DNA of 8,348 nucleotides from Candidatus Woesearchaeota archaeon (lineage in GTDB: Archaea > Nanobdellota > Nanobdellia > SCGC-AAA011-G17 > JACOZS01). This document shows positions 1 through 7,686 of the stretch, piece by piece (the first letter of the stretch is position 1; every line of letters begins with the position of its first letter). The translations under genes were made by a program, and so were the position numbers. The notes beneath the pieces are model-generated. The model did no database searches. It was given only the letters and a program-made list of their open reading frames with translations, and was not told the origin of the DNA. The DNA lies in the NCBI GenBank assembly GCA_016181215.1, contig JACOZS010000065.1, positions 1 to 8,348 on the forward strand. Direction: 5' to 3'.

Positions 1-675
1 TAGTTGATCCTGTGAGATACCAAGCGAGGATAAAACTTCTTTTAATTCAATTATTTCAGGGGTTATCTTGATGTATGCTCCTGAAGGCAATCTGCGTTTT
101 TGAGCAAGAGTTAGATTAAGCAGCATTCTGGGCGAGCCAAATAAAAGGCAGTCGTAATCTGAGGATGCTGAAGCATATATATCGTTTTGCTCGCACATAA
201 AAGCCATTTGTGCATCTGCTTCTGATGGTGCCTGTATTACTGGAAGCCCCATTGCCTTGCATAACTCTTTTGATTCATGGGCCATTGATTCGGTAAACCG
301 GGTAGTTTGTTTGGCATAACGCAGCATCATTTCTGCATCTTCTTCCTGTTTTGCTTGTTCGAATTTTTCTTGAGCCTGCCTCTTCCTATAAGCTCGTTCT
401 TCCTGTGCAAGAATCTTTTCTTTTGGTGGCTTGCCGTCGAATATTATAACTGGCTTTATTCCTTGAGAAATTAAGTTTGAGAATCTGTTAAATGCGCCCA
501 TTAAATGTGATGTTATTCTTTTTTTAGAATCTGTTAATGGAGTTCCATCAGGCTGCCTTATTGAGGATAAGAACTGATAACACGCGTTTGAAAAATCTAT
601 GCCTACTACTTTGTCTTTCAAAAATTCAAAAGATATTTCTCTTTTTGGCACTAACTCTGAAAGTTTAACGCCCAT
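1..675 (-). CDS. fen: Flap endonuclease 1 (FEN1/Rad2 family), N-terminal part, cut by the window edge
   Basis: Reading leftward from the ATG at 675-673 the frame stays open for 225 codons to the window edge. The protein opens MGVKLSELVP, the invariant archaeal/eukaryotic FEN1 N-terminus that begins the N nuclease domain. The metal-binding acidic residues fall at the family's usual numbers: D27 (GIDFSNA), D80 (FDGKPP), E152 and D154 (PSEADAQ), D173 and D175 (SDYDCL). In this family the enzyme cleaves 5' flaps during Okazaki-fragment maturation and repair, working with the PCNA clamp. Residues 85-125 are a charged helical stretch corresponding to the helical arch. The remaining part (normally to about 340 residues, with the H3TH region completed and a C-terminal PCNA-binding motif) lies beyond position 1. 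It is divergent from the genes to its right. Identification is very secure; only the C-terminus is unseen. Confidence 0.97.
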   Translation of the reverse strand, partial: MGVKLSELVPKREISFEFLKDKVVGIDFSNACYQFLSSIRQPDGTPLTDSKKRITSHLMGAFNRFSNLISQGIKPVIIFDGKPPKEKILAQEERAYRKRQAQEKFEQAKQEEDAEMMLRYAKQTTRFTESMAHESKELCKAMGLPVIQAPSEADAQMAFMCEQNDIYASASSDYDCLLFGSPRMLLNLTLAQKRRLPSGAYIKITPEIIELKEVLSSLGISQDQL

Positions 676-751
676 GCAAAATGAGCGTTAGTTAGAGAAT
701 TTAAGGTTTTCTTTTCGTTATGTTTATATTATATCCAAAGGATGAATAATT
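676..751. promoter_or_regulatory. Divergent promoter region between fen and the small Cys-rich gene
   Basis: This 76-base gap must serve both directions. For the plus strand, TTTATATT (722-729) lies about 23-30 bases before the ATG at 752 and fits an archaeal TATA box; AAGGATG (738-744) is also Shine-Dalgarno-like and sits about 8 bases before that ATG. For the minus strand, CTTAAATT (reverse of 698-705) lies 23-30 bases before the fen ATG and is the best TATA candidate. Assignments rest on position and composition only. Confidence 0.5.
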
Positions 752-871
752 ATGGAGTTTGAGCCCATAAGCAAGGAGGAATTGATAAAACAGGGTGAAT
801 GCTGTGGCAAGGGCTGTACTAATTGCCCCTATGAGCCTAGAAACGTTAAGGGCGCTAAAAAAATCAGATAA
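752..871 (+). CDS. 39-residue Cys-rich protein, DUF5522-like
   Basis: A short frame, ATG to TAA, encodes 39 residues. Four cysteines are packed as C17-C18-G-K-G-C22-T-N-C25-P-Y, the pattern I associate with the small DUF5522 / oxidoreductase-like N-terminal families, where such clusters are presumed to bind a metal (zinc or iron). The N-terminus is acidic and the C-terminus basic (KGAKKIR). AAGGATG (738-744) is a plausible ribosome site for this ATG. The next gene begins 39 bases downstream with its own TATA-like element, so it may be transcribed alone. No biochemical role can be claimed. The chief reason to believe it is coding is the dense Cys motif together with good start signals. Confidence 0.7.
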   Translation: MEFEPISKEELIKQGECCGKGCTNCPYEPRNVKGAKKIR

Positions 872-878
872 TACAAAG

Positions 879-887
879 ATTTATATG
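879..887 (+). promoter_or_regulatory. TATA-like element before the NYN gene
   Basis: ATTTATATG lies 24-32 bases before the ATG at 911, the spacing expected for a leaderless or nearly leaderless archaeal transcript. The preceding AATACAAAG is purine-rich, as expected of a BRE. No Shine-Dalgarno sequence is evident before the ATG, which agrees with leaderless initiation. Confidence 0.5.
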
Positions 888-910
888 TAAGGTATTTTTT
901 ATTTTTAGAG

Positions 911-1420
911 ATGTTAGGACAACCAAAGGAACAAAGAGTAGGTGTTTTCGTTGACGTGCAGAATATGTATTATTCGGCTAAGCATCTTTATAAAGCAAAA
1001 GTTAATTTTAATGAAATTCTGAAAACTGCTGTTGGTGGCAGGAAGTTAGTAAGGGCGATTGCTTATGTAATTAAAGCCGATGTGATGGCTGAACAGTCGT
1101 TTTTTGACGCTCTTGCCAAAATTGGTTATGAAGTTAAAAGCAAGGATTTGCAGGTATTTTACGGTGGCCACAAAAAAGGAGATTGGGATATAGGGATTGC
1201 AATGGACGCAATTGAACTTGCTCCAAGATTAGACACTATTGTGATAGTTACTGGCGATGGAGATTTTGTTCCGTTAGCAGAACATTTAAAACGGGCCATG
1301 GGATGCAGGGTTGAGGTGGTTGCCTTCGGTAAAAGTGCCAGCGGGAAGCTGATAGAAGAGGTTGACTCTTTTGTTGATTTGGATGAGAATCCGAAAAAAT
1401 ATCTGATAATCAAGAATTAA
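911..1420 (+). CDS. NYN-domain (LabA/DUF88-type, PIN-like) putative ribonuclease
   Basis: The 169-residue protein is almost entirely one NYN domain, a PIN-like nuclease fold. Acidic residues expected in the active site are visible: D15 with N18 (FVDVQN), D91 and D93 (KGDWD), D99 (AMDAIE), and D116 and D118 in the signature TGDGDF. The central part alternates hydrophobic strands and helices as in LabA/YacP relatives; there are no membrane segments. Members of the family that have been studied act on RNA with metal ions, but the substrate here is unknown. A TATA-like element sits at the correct distance upstream. The following nuclease-like gene begins only 10-19 bases after the stop codon, suggesting co-transcription. 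The family call is strong; the specific function is open. Confidence 0.88.
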   Translation: MLGQPKEQRVGVFVDVQNMYYSAKHLYKAKVNFNEILKTAVGGRKLVRAIAYVIKADVMAEQSFFDALAKIGYEVKSKDLQVFYGGHKKGDWDIGIAMDAIELAPRLDTIVIVTGDGDFVPLAEHLKRAMGCRVEVVAFGKSASGKLIEEVDSFVDLDENPKKYLIIKN

Positions 1421-1430
1421 AAAATAAGAG

Positions 1431-1917
1431 GTGGGTGTAGTGATAAGGTCTGTAAGTTTAGACCATCCTGGCGGTTACTATATTTACAGGGTGCATTATC
1501 ATAAATTAAACAAACTGTGTAATGGTAATGGATTTTCTTTTCTTGGAGAGTACTTGCATAAGGTCATGAGCCAGTGCCCAGATGATTATTTCAGTACCGG
1601 GCCAAGAGGGAGTGCGTTGAAATTTAGGCTACCTGCCAATTTAATTGAGATTACAGATTCCTTTGACTGGGCACATTGATGTTTTGCGGGTAGATGAAGA
1701 AAATCAAAAAGTGTGGGTTTGGGATTATAAACCAAATGCCCCCCTTGAAAAATATGCAAGTACTCAAGTTTACTTTTATGCTCTGATGCTTAGTAAAAGA
1801 ACAAACATTCCGTTAAAAGATTTTAGATGCGGTTATTTTGATAAAAATTATGCCTATATGTTTGATCCTAATAAGATAAAATTACCAAAAGACCTGAATC
1901 TTGGAATATTTGCTTAG
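1431..1917 (+). pseudogene. RecB/Cas4-like PD-(D/E)XK nuclease split by a frameshift
   Basis: Two overlapping frames together make one nuclease. The first (GTG at 1431, or more likely GTG at 1440 behind a GAGGTG ribosome site; stop 1677-1679) carries GEYLH, with H43 counted from 1431, matching the RecB-type motif I His. The second is open from 1645 to the stop at 1915-1917 and carries GHID (metal-binding Asp), then WDYK (the D-x-K core), then QVYFY (the QxxxY motif of RecB/Cas4-like nucleases). Neither half alone has the full active site. Joining them needs one base skipped somewhere in 1645-1676, giving about 160 residues, a normal size for a single-domain nuclease of this superfamily. Cas4-type cysteine clusters are not seen, so it is not a clear Cas4. 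It could be a decayed gene, an assembly or read error, or true recoding; both halves otherwise look well preserved. Confidence 0.75.
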
Positions 1918-1924
1918 CAACATC

Positions 1925-1940
1925 GAAAGGTTAATATAAG
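1925..1940 (+). promoter_or_regulatory. BRE/TATA-like promoter before polB
   Basis: GAAAGG followed by TTAATATAAG (1931-1940) resembles an archaeal BRE plus TATA box. The TATA-like part ends 20 bases before the polB ATG at 1961. No Shine-Dalgarno sequence is seen in the T-rich interval, so a short-leader or leaderless transcript is likely. Confidence 0.55.
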
Positions 1941-1960
1941 TTCTTTTTAGTTTCAGTTTC

Positions 1961-4900
1961 ATGAAGCTTGAATTTTTTCCTATAGATGTGGATTCCATAG
2001 ACAGAGAAGGAAGATCTGTGATTAGGATATTTGGAAAAACCTCTGAAAATGCGAGAGTGTGCGTGGTAGATGAGGATTACAGACCTTATTTTCACGTTGT
2101 GGTTAATCCTGAGAACATAAAAAAACTTTTAGATAAAATAAAGAAAATTAAAATCAATATAGAAGGTAGAAGTATTATTGTGCATAATGCTTGTATAGAA
2201 AAAAAGGTTTACCTTGGAAAAGAGGTAAGTGCCATAAAGGTGGAGGTAGATGCGGTTTCTGATATTTACCCTGTTAGTTCTGAAATAAAAGGTTTGGATA
2301 GGAATTCGCACCGGGTTGGATTGGACATTCCGTTTCAACGAAGATATCTAGCTGATAAAGAGATTGTACCTTTAAAGTTGTATGTAGTAAATGGGAAAGA
2401 GCAAGAAAGTAATATTGCTGTTGATGAAATTTTGGCTGAAAGCATTACCCCTGGAAAAGAAGTTTTCTTGGAAGAACCAAGAACGCTTGCGTTTGATATA
2501 GAATGTTACAACAGCAAACATGTTCCTAATGAGGAAACCGATCCGGTTATAATAATTTCTTTGTACGGAGATAAAAATTACAAGAAGGTTCTTACGTGGA
2601 AAAAATCCAGGAAAATGAAAGAGTATGTAGAAGTATTAAGCAGCGAAGCCGAAATGATAGAAAGATTCAAAGAGGAGATCAAGGAATATCGACCGGATTG
2701 CATCGTGGGTTATTTCTCAGATGGTTTTGATTTTCCTTATTTGAAAACCAGGGCTTCAAAATATGGTATCAGGCTGGATTTGGGGTTAGATTACAGCGGA
2801 ATTAGAATGAATAAACGTTGGGAGATGAAAACTGTTTTGATAAACGGGATTGCACATATTGATGTTTTTAGATTTATACGCGGAGCATTAGCTACAGGCA
2901 TTAAATCTGATTCCTTCAGTTTGGACAATATATCAAAGGAGTTATTAAATGAAAATAAAAAAGAAGTGGATATTGAGAAGTTGTACGAGGCGTGGGATGC
3001 TGGTTCTGATAAATTGGCTGATTTTTGCGAATATTGTCTTCAGGATTCAAGACTGGCTTATAAGTTATTCAAAAAGGTCCTTCCTAATATTAATGAATTT
3101 GTGAAAATTGTTGGACAACCGCCGGCCATAGTAACAAGAATGAGCTTTGGCCAGATGGTGGAGTGGCATTTAATCAGATGCGCGAATAAATATAATCAGT
3201 TAGTGCCTGGAAGGCCGGTTTATGATGAAATAACTAAAAGAAGAATGGAAAGTTATATTGGAGCTTTTGTTTACGAGCCAGAGCCTGGATTGTATGAGAA
3301 CCTTGCTGTATTTGATTTTAGATCGTTATACCCGAGCATAATCACTTCCTATAACATAGATCCTGGCACGATAACTACAATTAAAAAAGATTCTTATGAA
3401 ACTCCTGTTGTCGATTCTGCTGAAAAGGATACAAGATATTATTTCTCTTATAAGAAGGATGGATTTATTCCGATTGTCTTGCGAGAGATTATAGAAAGGA
3501 GAAATAAGGTAAAGGAGTTTTTAAAAAAACATACTGAAAAAGATCCTGGGATGGTAGCTAGAAGAGAGGCTTTGAAGGTTCTTGTAAATAGTTTTTATGG
3601 GTATCTTGGATTTTCCGGGTCCAGGTGGTATAGTAATGAGTGTGCTGCCGCTATTGCCGCTTATGGAAGAGACTATATCAAAAAGACGATGGAAAGCGCT
3701 GAAAATTTTGGTTTTAAAGTTATATACGGGGATAGTTTGCCTTTTGATAGAAAAATTTTTGTTCAGACCCCGAAGAGGGATATAATGCTTATTAAAATTG
3801 GGGACCTTTATAACTTAAAAATCACGAAAGGTTATAAAACTCTTTCTTTAACAAAAAATAACCAAGTTAAATTTAGGCCTATTAGAAAGGTTATAAGACA
3901 CCGCGATTCAAAGAAAGGTAAACTTCTAAAAATAATCACAAGTTATGGATCAACCGTAGTTACTAATCAACATTCAGTGTATGTTTATAAGAATGGAATT
4001 AAATTGGTAGATGCCGGACATCTTAAAGAAGGAGATTTCTTAATTTCGCTAACTAATCCAGAGGTAAATGTTTGTTATAAAAGAGGCTACATTTTTGATA
4101 TTGCGGAATTGGATTTGGGGGATTATAATAAGGAATTACGATTATATGCAGATATGGCCATATTTCCGAACAAACTTGGGATTTGTCCGTATTGCAAAAG
4201 GCACGTTCATCTATCTTCCCACGTTTATTCAAAACATAAAAGAATAAAGGAGGGCCTGAATAAAAAATCATCATTCAACTTTGTTGGCGGAACCCATACC
4301 CGTAGTGGAAGAATTCCCAGATATTGGATATTGGATGAAGATCTTGCCTGGATTCTTGGATATTATTGCGCGGATGGTTCTGTATCAGATATGAAGACAA
4401 GAAGAGGATGGCGAAAGACCATTCTTTCATTCGGAAGCCAAGATTTAGAAATTATTAAAAAAGTAAAAAATATTCTAGATAAAAAGATTGGGACTAATCT
4501 TAAAATAATAAAGAATTATGATGGAAGAATTAAAAAATATATGTACTATTATAGGGTACAGAGATTTCCAATGGTGGCTCTTTTCCAAAATGGGTTTGGG
4601 TGTGGTAAATTGAGTGAGTTTAAAAAAGTTCCTAATTTTGTTCTAAGTTCGGAAGAAAAATTGAGAAGAGCTTTCCTTAAGGGGTATCTTGATGGTGATG
4701 GAAATCAAAATAAGGAAAGACGTTATAAAACTAAGTTTTTTAAAATTAGCACAAAAAGCAATGACCTTGCTATAGGTCTCCAGTTCCTATTTAAATCTCT
4801 CGATCATGGGAGTAACTATTTCAATAAAAAAATAGAACATGTCTCCTGGCGGTATAGGAAAGATAAACCCAAGATTTATACACTGAGACTACAATCAGCC

Positions 4901-5722
4901 AAATATGTGCAGGAAAACTTTTGTTTGGCGAAGATAACTGAAATAAGAGAATTGGACAGAGAACGACATGTTTACGATCTTGAGGTAGAAGGAAGTCACA
5001 ATTTTGTAGATGCGGAAGGAATGATACTTGTGCACAATACTGATTCCGTGATGTTAAGCTTGAATGGAAAAACTGAGAAAGATGCTTTAGGATTTCTAGA
5101 TAGGTATAATGAAAAATTACCGGGATTGATGGAACTTGAGTTAGAAGATTTTTATCCTAGAGGAATATTCGTAAGCAAGAAATCAGAAAAGAAAGGCGCA
5201 AAAAAGAAGTATGCTTTGATTAATAGAAAAGGGGAATTAAAGATCATTGGGTTTGAAACAATACGCGGGGATTGGAGCATTATAGCAAAAGAAGTGCAAT
5301 TAAAAGTGATTCGAGAAATTTTAGATGGCAAAGATGTTACTAAAACTGCAAAGTACGTGAAGAATATAATTAGGGATATACGGGACAGGAAAATTGAAAT
5401 TGAAAAGATGGTTATTGTTAAGCAGCTTAGAAAAGATATTTCAGATTACGAGAATGTTGGTCCACATGTTGAAGTTGCAAAAAGGCTGACGGAGCTTGGA
5501 TATTATGTGGGTCCTGGTTCTACAATCGGCTATGTTGTGACTGAAGGACCTGGAATCGTGCGGGAAAGAGCAAAACTTTTAGAGGAAGCCAAGAATTATG
5601 ACGTAGAGTATTACGTTAAGAATCAGATAGTTCCTGCGGTGATTCAAATATTAGAGGTTCTTGGAATAAAAGAAGAAGATTTAAAAGAAGACCATAAGCA
5701 AAGAAGGCTGGGTGAATATTAG
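1961..5722 (+). CDS. polB: Archaeal family B DNA polymerase with an in-frame intein
   Basis: The 1253-codon frame encodes the replicative-type B-family polymerase; removal of the 435-residue intein leaves 818 residues, close to the usual archaeal size. The 3'-5' exonuclease is marked by Exo I (FDIE; D179, E181), Exo II (GYFSDGFD; D257) and Exo III (YCLQD; Y358, D362). Polymerase motifs follow: A, DFRSLYPS with D452; B, KVLVNSFYG at 539-547; and C, YGD/TDS, whose two halves (D591 and D1028) are brought together only after splicing. A KKKY stretch lies in the thumb-proximal region. The C-terminal end QRRLGEY resembles a shortened PCNA-interacting (PIP) motif. One oddity is phenylalanine (F252) where Exo II normally has Asn. 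FEN1 lies 1.3 kb upstream on the other strand, a natural replication partner. A TATA-like element precedes it. The call is very secure. Confidence 0.97.
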   Translation: MKLEFFPIDVDSIDREGRSVIRIFGKTSENARVCVVDEDYRPYFHVVVNPENIKKLLDKIKKIKINIEGRSIIVHNACIEKKVYLGKEVSAIKVEVDAVSDIYPVSSEIKGLDRNSHRVGLDIPFQRRYLADKEIVPLKLYVVNGKEQESNIAVDEILAESITPGKEVFLEEPRTLAFDIECYNSKHVPNEETDPVIIISLYGDKNYKKVLTWKKSRKMKEYVEVLSSEAEMIERFKEEIKEYRPDCIVGYFSDGFDFPYLKTRASKYGIRLDLGLDYSGIRMNKRWEMKTVLINGIAHIDVFRFIRGALATGIKSDSFSLDNISKELLNENKKEVDIEKLYEAWDAGSDKLADFCEYCLQDSRLAYKLFKKVLPNINEFVKIVGQPPAIVTRMSFGQMVEWHLIRCANKYNQLVPGRPVYDEITKRRMESYIGAFVYEPEPGLYENLAVFDFRSLYPSIITSYNIDPGTITTIKKDSYETPVVDSAEKDTRYYFSYKKDGFIPIVLREIIERRNKVKEFLKKHTEKDPGMVARREALKVLVNSFYGYLGFSGSRWYSNECAAAIAAYGRDYIKKTMESAENFGFKVIYGDSLPFDRKIFVQTPKRDIMLIKIGDLYNLKITKGYKTLSLTKNNQVKFRPIRKVIRHRDSKKGKLLKIITSYGSTVVTNQHSVYVYKNGIKLVDAGHLKEGDFLISLTNPEVNVCYKRGYIFDIAELDLGDYNKELRLYADMAIFPNKLGICPYCKRHVHLSSHVYSKHKRIKEGLNKKSSFNFVGGTHTRSGRIPRYWILDEDLAWILGYYCADGSVSDMKTRRGWRKTILSFGSQDLEIIKKVKNILDKKIGTNLKIIKNYDGRIKKYMYYYRVQRFPMVALFQNGFGCGKLSEFKKVPNFVLSSEEKLRRAFLKGYLDGDGNQNKERRYKTKFFKISTKSNDLAIGLQFLFKSLDHGSNYFNKKIEHVSWRYRKDKPKIYTLRLQSAKYVQENFCLAKITEIRELDRERHVYDLEVEGSHNFVDAEGMILVHNTDSVMLSLNGKTEKDALGFLDRYNEKLPGLMELELEDFYPRGIFVSKKSEKKGAKKKYALINRKGELKIIGFETIRGDWSIIAKEVQLKVIREILDGKDVTKTAKYVKNIIRDIRDRKIEIEKMVIVKQLRKDISDYENVGPHVEVAKRLTELGYYVGPGSTIGYVVTEGPGIVRERAKLLEEAKNYDVEYYVKNQIVPAVIQILEVLGIKEEDLKEDHKQRRLGEY
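3734..5038 (+). mobile_element. Pol-c type intein with LAGLIDADG homing endonuclease and zinc-finger-like insert
   Basis: The intein interrupts polymerase motif C exactly between YGD and TDS, the known Pol-c insertion point. It begins with Ser1 (SLPFDRKIF) rather than Cys, contains the block B T-x-x-H (T77, H80 in intein numbering), and ends in block F with LVHN followed by extein Thr, so every splicing residue is present. Between the splicing blocks are two dodecapeptide motifs, LAWILGYYCADG (intein 204-215) and FLKGYLDGDG (314-323), each with its acidic residue, so the endonuclease looks intact. Ahead of them, C-x2-C-x8-H-x4-H (polymerase-frame C742, C745, H754, H759) resembles a C2H2 zinc finger, probably an extra DNA-binding element. 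Boundaries follow from polymerase motif continuity and are exact to the codon. Confidence 0.96.
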
Positions 5723-5758
5723 TTCAAACTGTGAACTGATTAGTTCAGAAAACGAACT
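5721..5758 (+). repeat. Two tandem inverted repeats (AGTTC...GAACT twice, 21-base period)
   Basis: AGTTC occurs at 5721 and 5742, and GAACT at 5733 and 5754, so an AGTTC-7 bases-GAACT unit is repeated with a 21-base step. The first unit extends to a perfect 6-bp inverted repeat, AGTTCA/TGAACT, and its left arm overlaps the polB stop codon. The second ends 9 bases before the map ATG. The 21-base step is two helical turns, which would place the dyads on one DNA face, as for a tandem operator. As RNA they could instead be two short hairpins near the polB end. Function is not established. Confidence 0.6.
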
Positions 5759-5767
5759 CATCTTAAA

Positions 5768-6646
5768 ATGGAAACTAAAGAAGACTGGATTAAGGCAGGA
5801 GAAATAGCTTCAAAAGCCAGGGAATACGGAAAGAGTATATGCAAAGAAGGTATTACTTACTTAGAGTTAGCTACTAAGATAGAAACTAAAATAGTTGAAC
5901 TTGGTGGCAAGGTTGGATTTCCAGTTGATATTTCTGTAAATGAGATAGCTGCACATGCCAGTCCTTTTCCGGATGATGTTTCTGTAATAAAAAAGGGGGA
6001 TGTGGTCAAACTTGATATCGGGGCTCATTACAACGGGTATGTTGCTGATACTGCGTGTACTATAGAGGTTGGCACAAATAATTATAAAAAATTGATTGAA
6101 GCGAGCGAAGAAGCCCTGAATAATGCAATTAATATCGTTAAAATAGGAACTAAATTGGGTGATATTGGGAAAGTAATCCAGGATACTATAATTAAGTTTG
6201 GTTTTTCACCTGTGAAAAATTTAAGCGGGCATGGTGTTGCTCAATGGGAAATTCATACATGGCCTACGGTTCCAAATTATGATAATAATGATAAAACAGA
6301 ATTAAAGAGGGGGATGTGCATAGCAATAGAGCCTTTTGCGACTACAGGAAGAGGGATGATTAAAGACGGAAAGAAATGTGGGGTTTATTCTTTGGTAAAT
6401 TTAAGGCCAGTTCGTGATAGCAATGCTAGAAAATTAGTTGAATATATTCAGAATGAGTATAAGACCTTGCCTTTTCATGTCAGACATCTTACTAAGTTTC
6501 CGAATGCTAATTATTTATTAAGATTACTGGAAAGAGAGGGTGTGTTAATGCAGTATACTCAATTGCCTGATGTCGATAATGGAATCGTAAGCCAGACTGA
6601 ACATACGATTTACATTGATGATGAGTGTGTTGTGATAACGAGATGA
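5768..6646 (+). CDS. map: Methionine aminopeptidase, type II
   Basis: The 292-residue enzyme has the size of archaeal type II methionine aminopeptidases, which remove the initiator Met from nascent proteins in the cytoplasm. The five metal ligands of the pita-bread fold can be placed: D83 (KLDIG), D94 (VADTA), H155 (SGHGV), E188 (IAIEPF) and E278 (SQTEHT). The catalytic His is H63 in NEIAAHASP. The insertion typical of the type II class lies between the last two ligands. The ATG at 5768 is the only sensible start, 45 bases after polB. No Shine-Dalgarno sequence is visible; tandem inverted repeats fill the gap. The last 37 bases overlap, on the opposite strand, the end of the reverse transcriptase gene. 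The identification is secure. Confidence 0.96.
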   Translation: METKEDWIKAGEIASKAREYGKSICKEGITYLELATKIETKIVELGGKVGFPVDISVNEIAAHASPFPDDVSVIKKGDVVKLDIGAHYNGYVADTACTIEVGTNNYKKLIEASEEALNNAINIVKIGTKLGDIGKVIQDTIIKFGFSPVKNLSGHGVAQWEIHTWPTVPNYDNNDKTELKRGMCIAIEPFATTGRGMIKDGKKCGVYSLVNLRPVRDSNARKLVEYIQNEYKTLPFHVRHLTKFPNANYLLRLLEREGVLMQYTQLPDVDNGIVSQTEHTIYIDDECVVITR

Positions 6647-7662
6647 GTTCTTTTTAAGTTATGTATCTCCTTAGCTATTTCTTTTCTTAATTTATGTGTG
6701 TTTGCCCATTTTGCATAAGCTTGCCAGCCTTGGAAACTTTCCATAAGTTTTTCATAACTTATTTCATTATTTTTAAATAATGCTATCTTGCATATCATTT
6801 TTCTTACATTCCTTCTTCTTAGTAGCTTAGAATGATAGAAATTTCTGAAACCTACGAAATCTATTCCTCTTGAGATGGGAATTATTCTTGTTTTTTCTGG
6901 ATGCAATTTTAGTCTTAATTTTTCTAGCAGGAACTTGTTTATTTCCTCCTTCCATGCTTCTAGTTGTTCTCTGGAGTTATGCAGAATTACGAAATCGTCT
7001 ACGTACCTTATGTAGTAGTTTGCTCTTAATATGTGCTTAACAAAGTAATCCAGTTCATTCAAGTAAACATTGGCGAAGAATTGTGAAGTCATATTTCCTA
7101 GAGGCATGCCTTTATCCCGATTTAAAGAATTTTTAATGATTTTCTTGATCAGTCCTATAACTTTTTCATCTGTTATTTTTCTCTTAATTATATTTATTAA
7201 GGTATCGTGATTTACTTCGTCAAAATAATGCTTAACGTCTGCTTTTAAGCAGTATCCCCTAATGCTTGGTTTCTTTGAAACTTTTCTTTTGAACTTATCA
7301 AATCTTTTTACTGCAAAGATATTTCCTTTACCCTTTATGTTTGCGCATGAATCATAAATAAAGATTTTATCATATATAGGTGCCATTATATTACATAAAG
7401 CATGATGAACTACTCTGTCCCTGAACTCTGATTTACTAATTTTTCTGGTTTTCGGATCTCTTAATGTAAAGGTTTCTAATGGTTTTGGGAGATAAGTTTG
7501 ATTTTTAAGCTCTTCGTGTAAGTTAACTAAATTATTAGCAATATCCTGCTCGAATTCTATAACGTATCCCCTGGTCGTTTTATTTTTTCTTGCTTTCTTG
7601 TATGCTAAATAAAGATTATCTAAAGAAATTATTTGATCGTAAATGTGGTTATGGGTTTTCAT
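6610..7662 (-). CDS. DGR reverse transcriptase
   Basis: Starting at the ATG at 7662-7660 the product is 350 residues, the usual length for DGR reverse transcriptases. The start is preferred over the in-frame ATG at 7704 because AGGA (reverse of 7671-7674) sits 8 bases ahead of it, because MKTHNHIYDQI aligns with typical N-termini of the family as I recall them, and because 7704 lies inside the template repeat. Visible motifs are FRDRVVHHAL (80-89), motif A KADVKHYF with D142, motif B GMPLGNMTSQFFAN (185-198), and motif C YVDD (220-223). LGNMTSQ fits the (I/V/L)GxxxSQ form specific to DGR enzymes, where other RTs have QGxxxSP. A basic thumb follows (LLRRRNVRK). The final codons lie antisense within the end of map. 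There is no maturase or HNH domain. It should copy TR RNA into adenine-mutated cDNA. Confidence 0.95.
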   Translation of the reverse strand: MKTHNHIYDQIISLDNLYLAYKKARKNKTTRGYVIEFEQDIANNLVNLHEELKNQTYLPKPLETFTLRDPKTRKISKSEFRDRVVHHALCNIMAPIYDKIFIYDSCANIKGKGNIFAVKRFDKFKRKVSKKPSIRGYCLKADVKHYFDEVNHDTLINIIKRKITDEKVIGLIKKIIKNSLNRDKGMPLGNMTSQFFANVYLNELDYFVKHILRANYYIRYVDDFVILHNSREQLEAWKEEINKFLLEKLRLKLHPEKTRIIPISRGIDFVGFRNFYHSKLLRRRNVRKMICKIALFKNNEISYEKLMESFQGWQAYAKWANTHKLRKEIAKEIHNLKRTHLVITTHSSSM

Positions 7663-7670
7663 GTTAAAAA

Positions 7671-7674
7671 TCCT
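7671..7674 (-). promoter_or_regulatory. Ribosome binding site that fixes the RT start
   Basis: On the minus strand AGGA is followed by 8 bases and then the ATG at 7662. It lies just past the 3' end of TR. The in-frame upstream ATG (7704) has no such site, and using it would make the first codons part of TR. Confidence 0.55.
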
Positions 7675-7686
7675 GGCTTTGCTAAA

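Noticed and set aside
1159..1413. Minus-strand frame of 84 codons
   Set aside because: It is a shadow of the NYN gene, with low-complexity Ser/Thr-rich translation and no motif.
1431..1917. Cas4 of a CRISPR locus
   Set aside because: No iron-sulfur cysteine cluster, no neighbouring cas genes and no array; only the general RecB-like nuclease motifs are present.
2129..4274. Several 60-75 codon frames within polB on either strand
   Set aside because: They lie inside a polymerase frame whose motifs are continuous, and show no motif or start signals of their own.
5721..5758. Start of a CRISPR array
   Set aside because: Only two short units with a 21-base step and no spacer-length unique sequence; tandem dyads are a simpler description.
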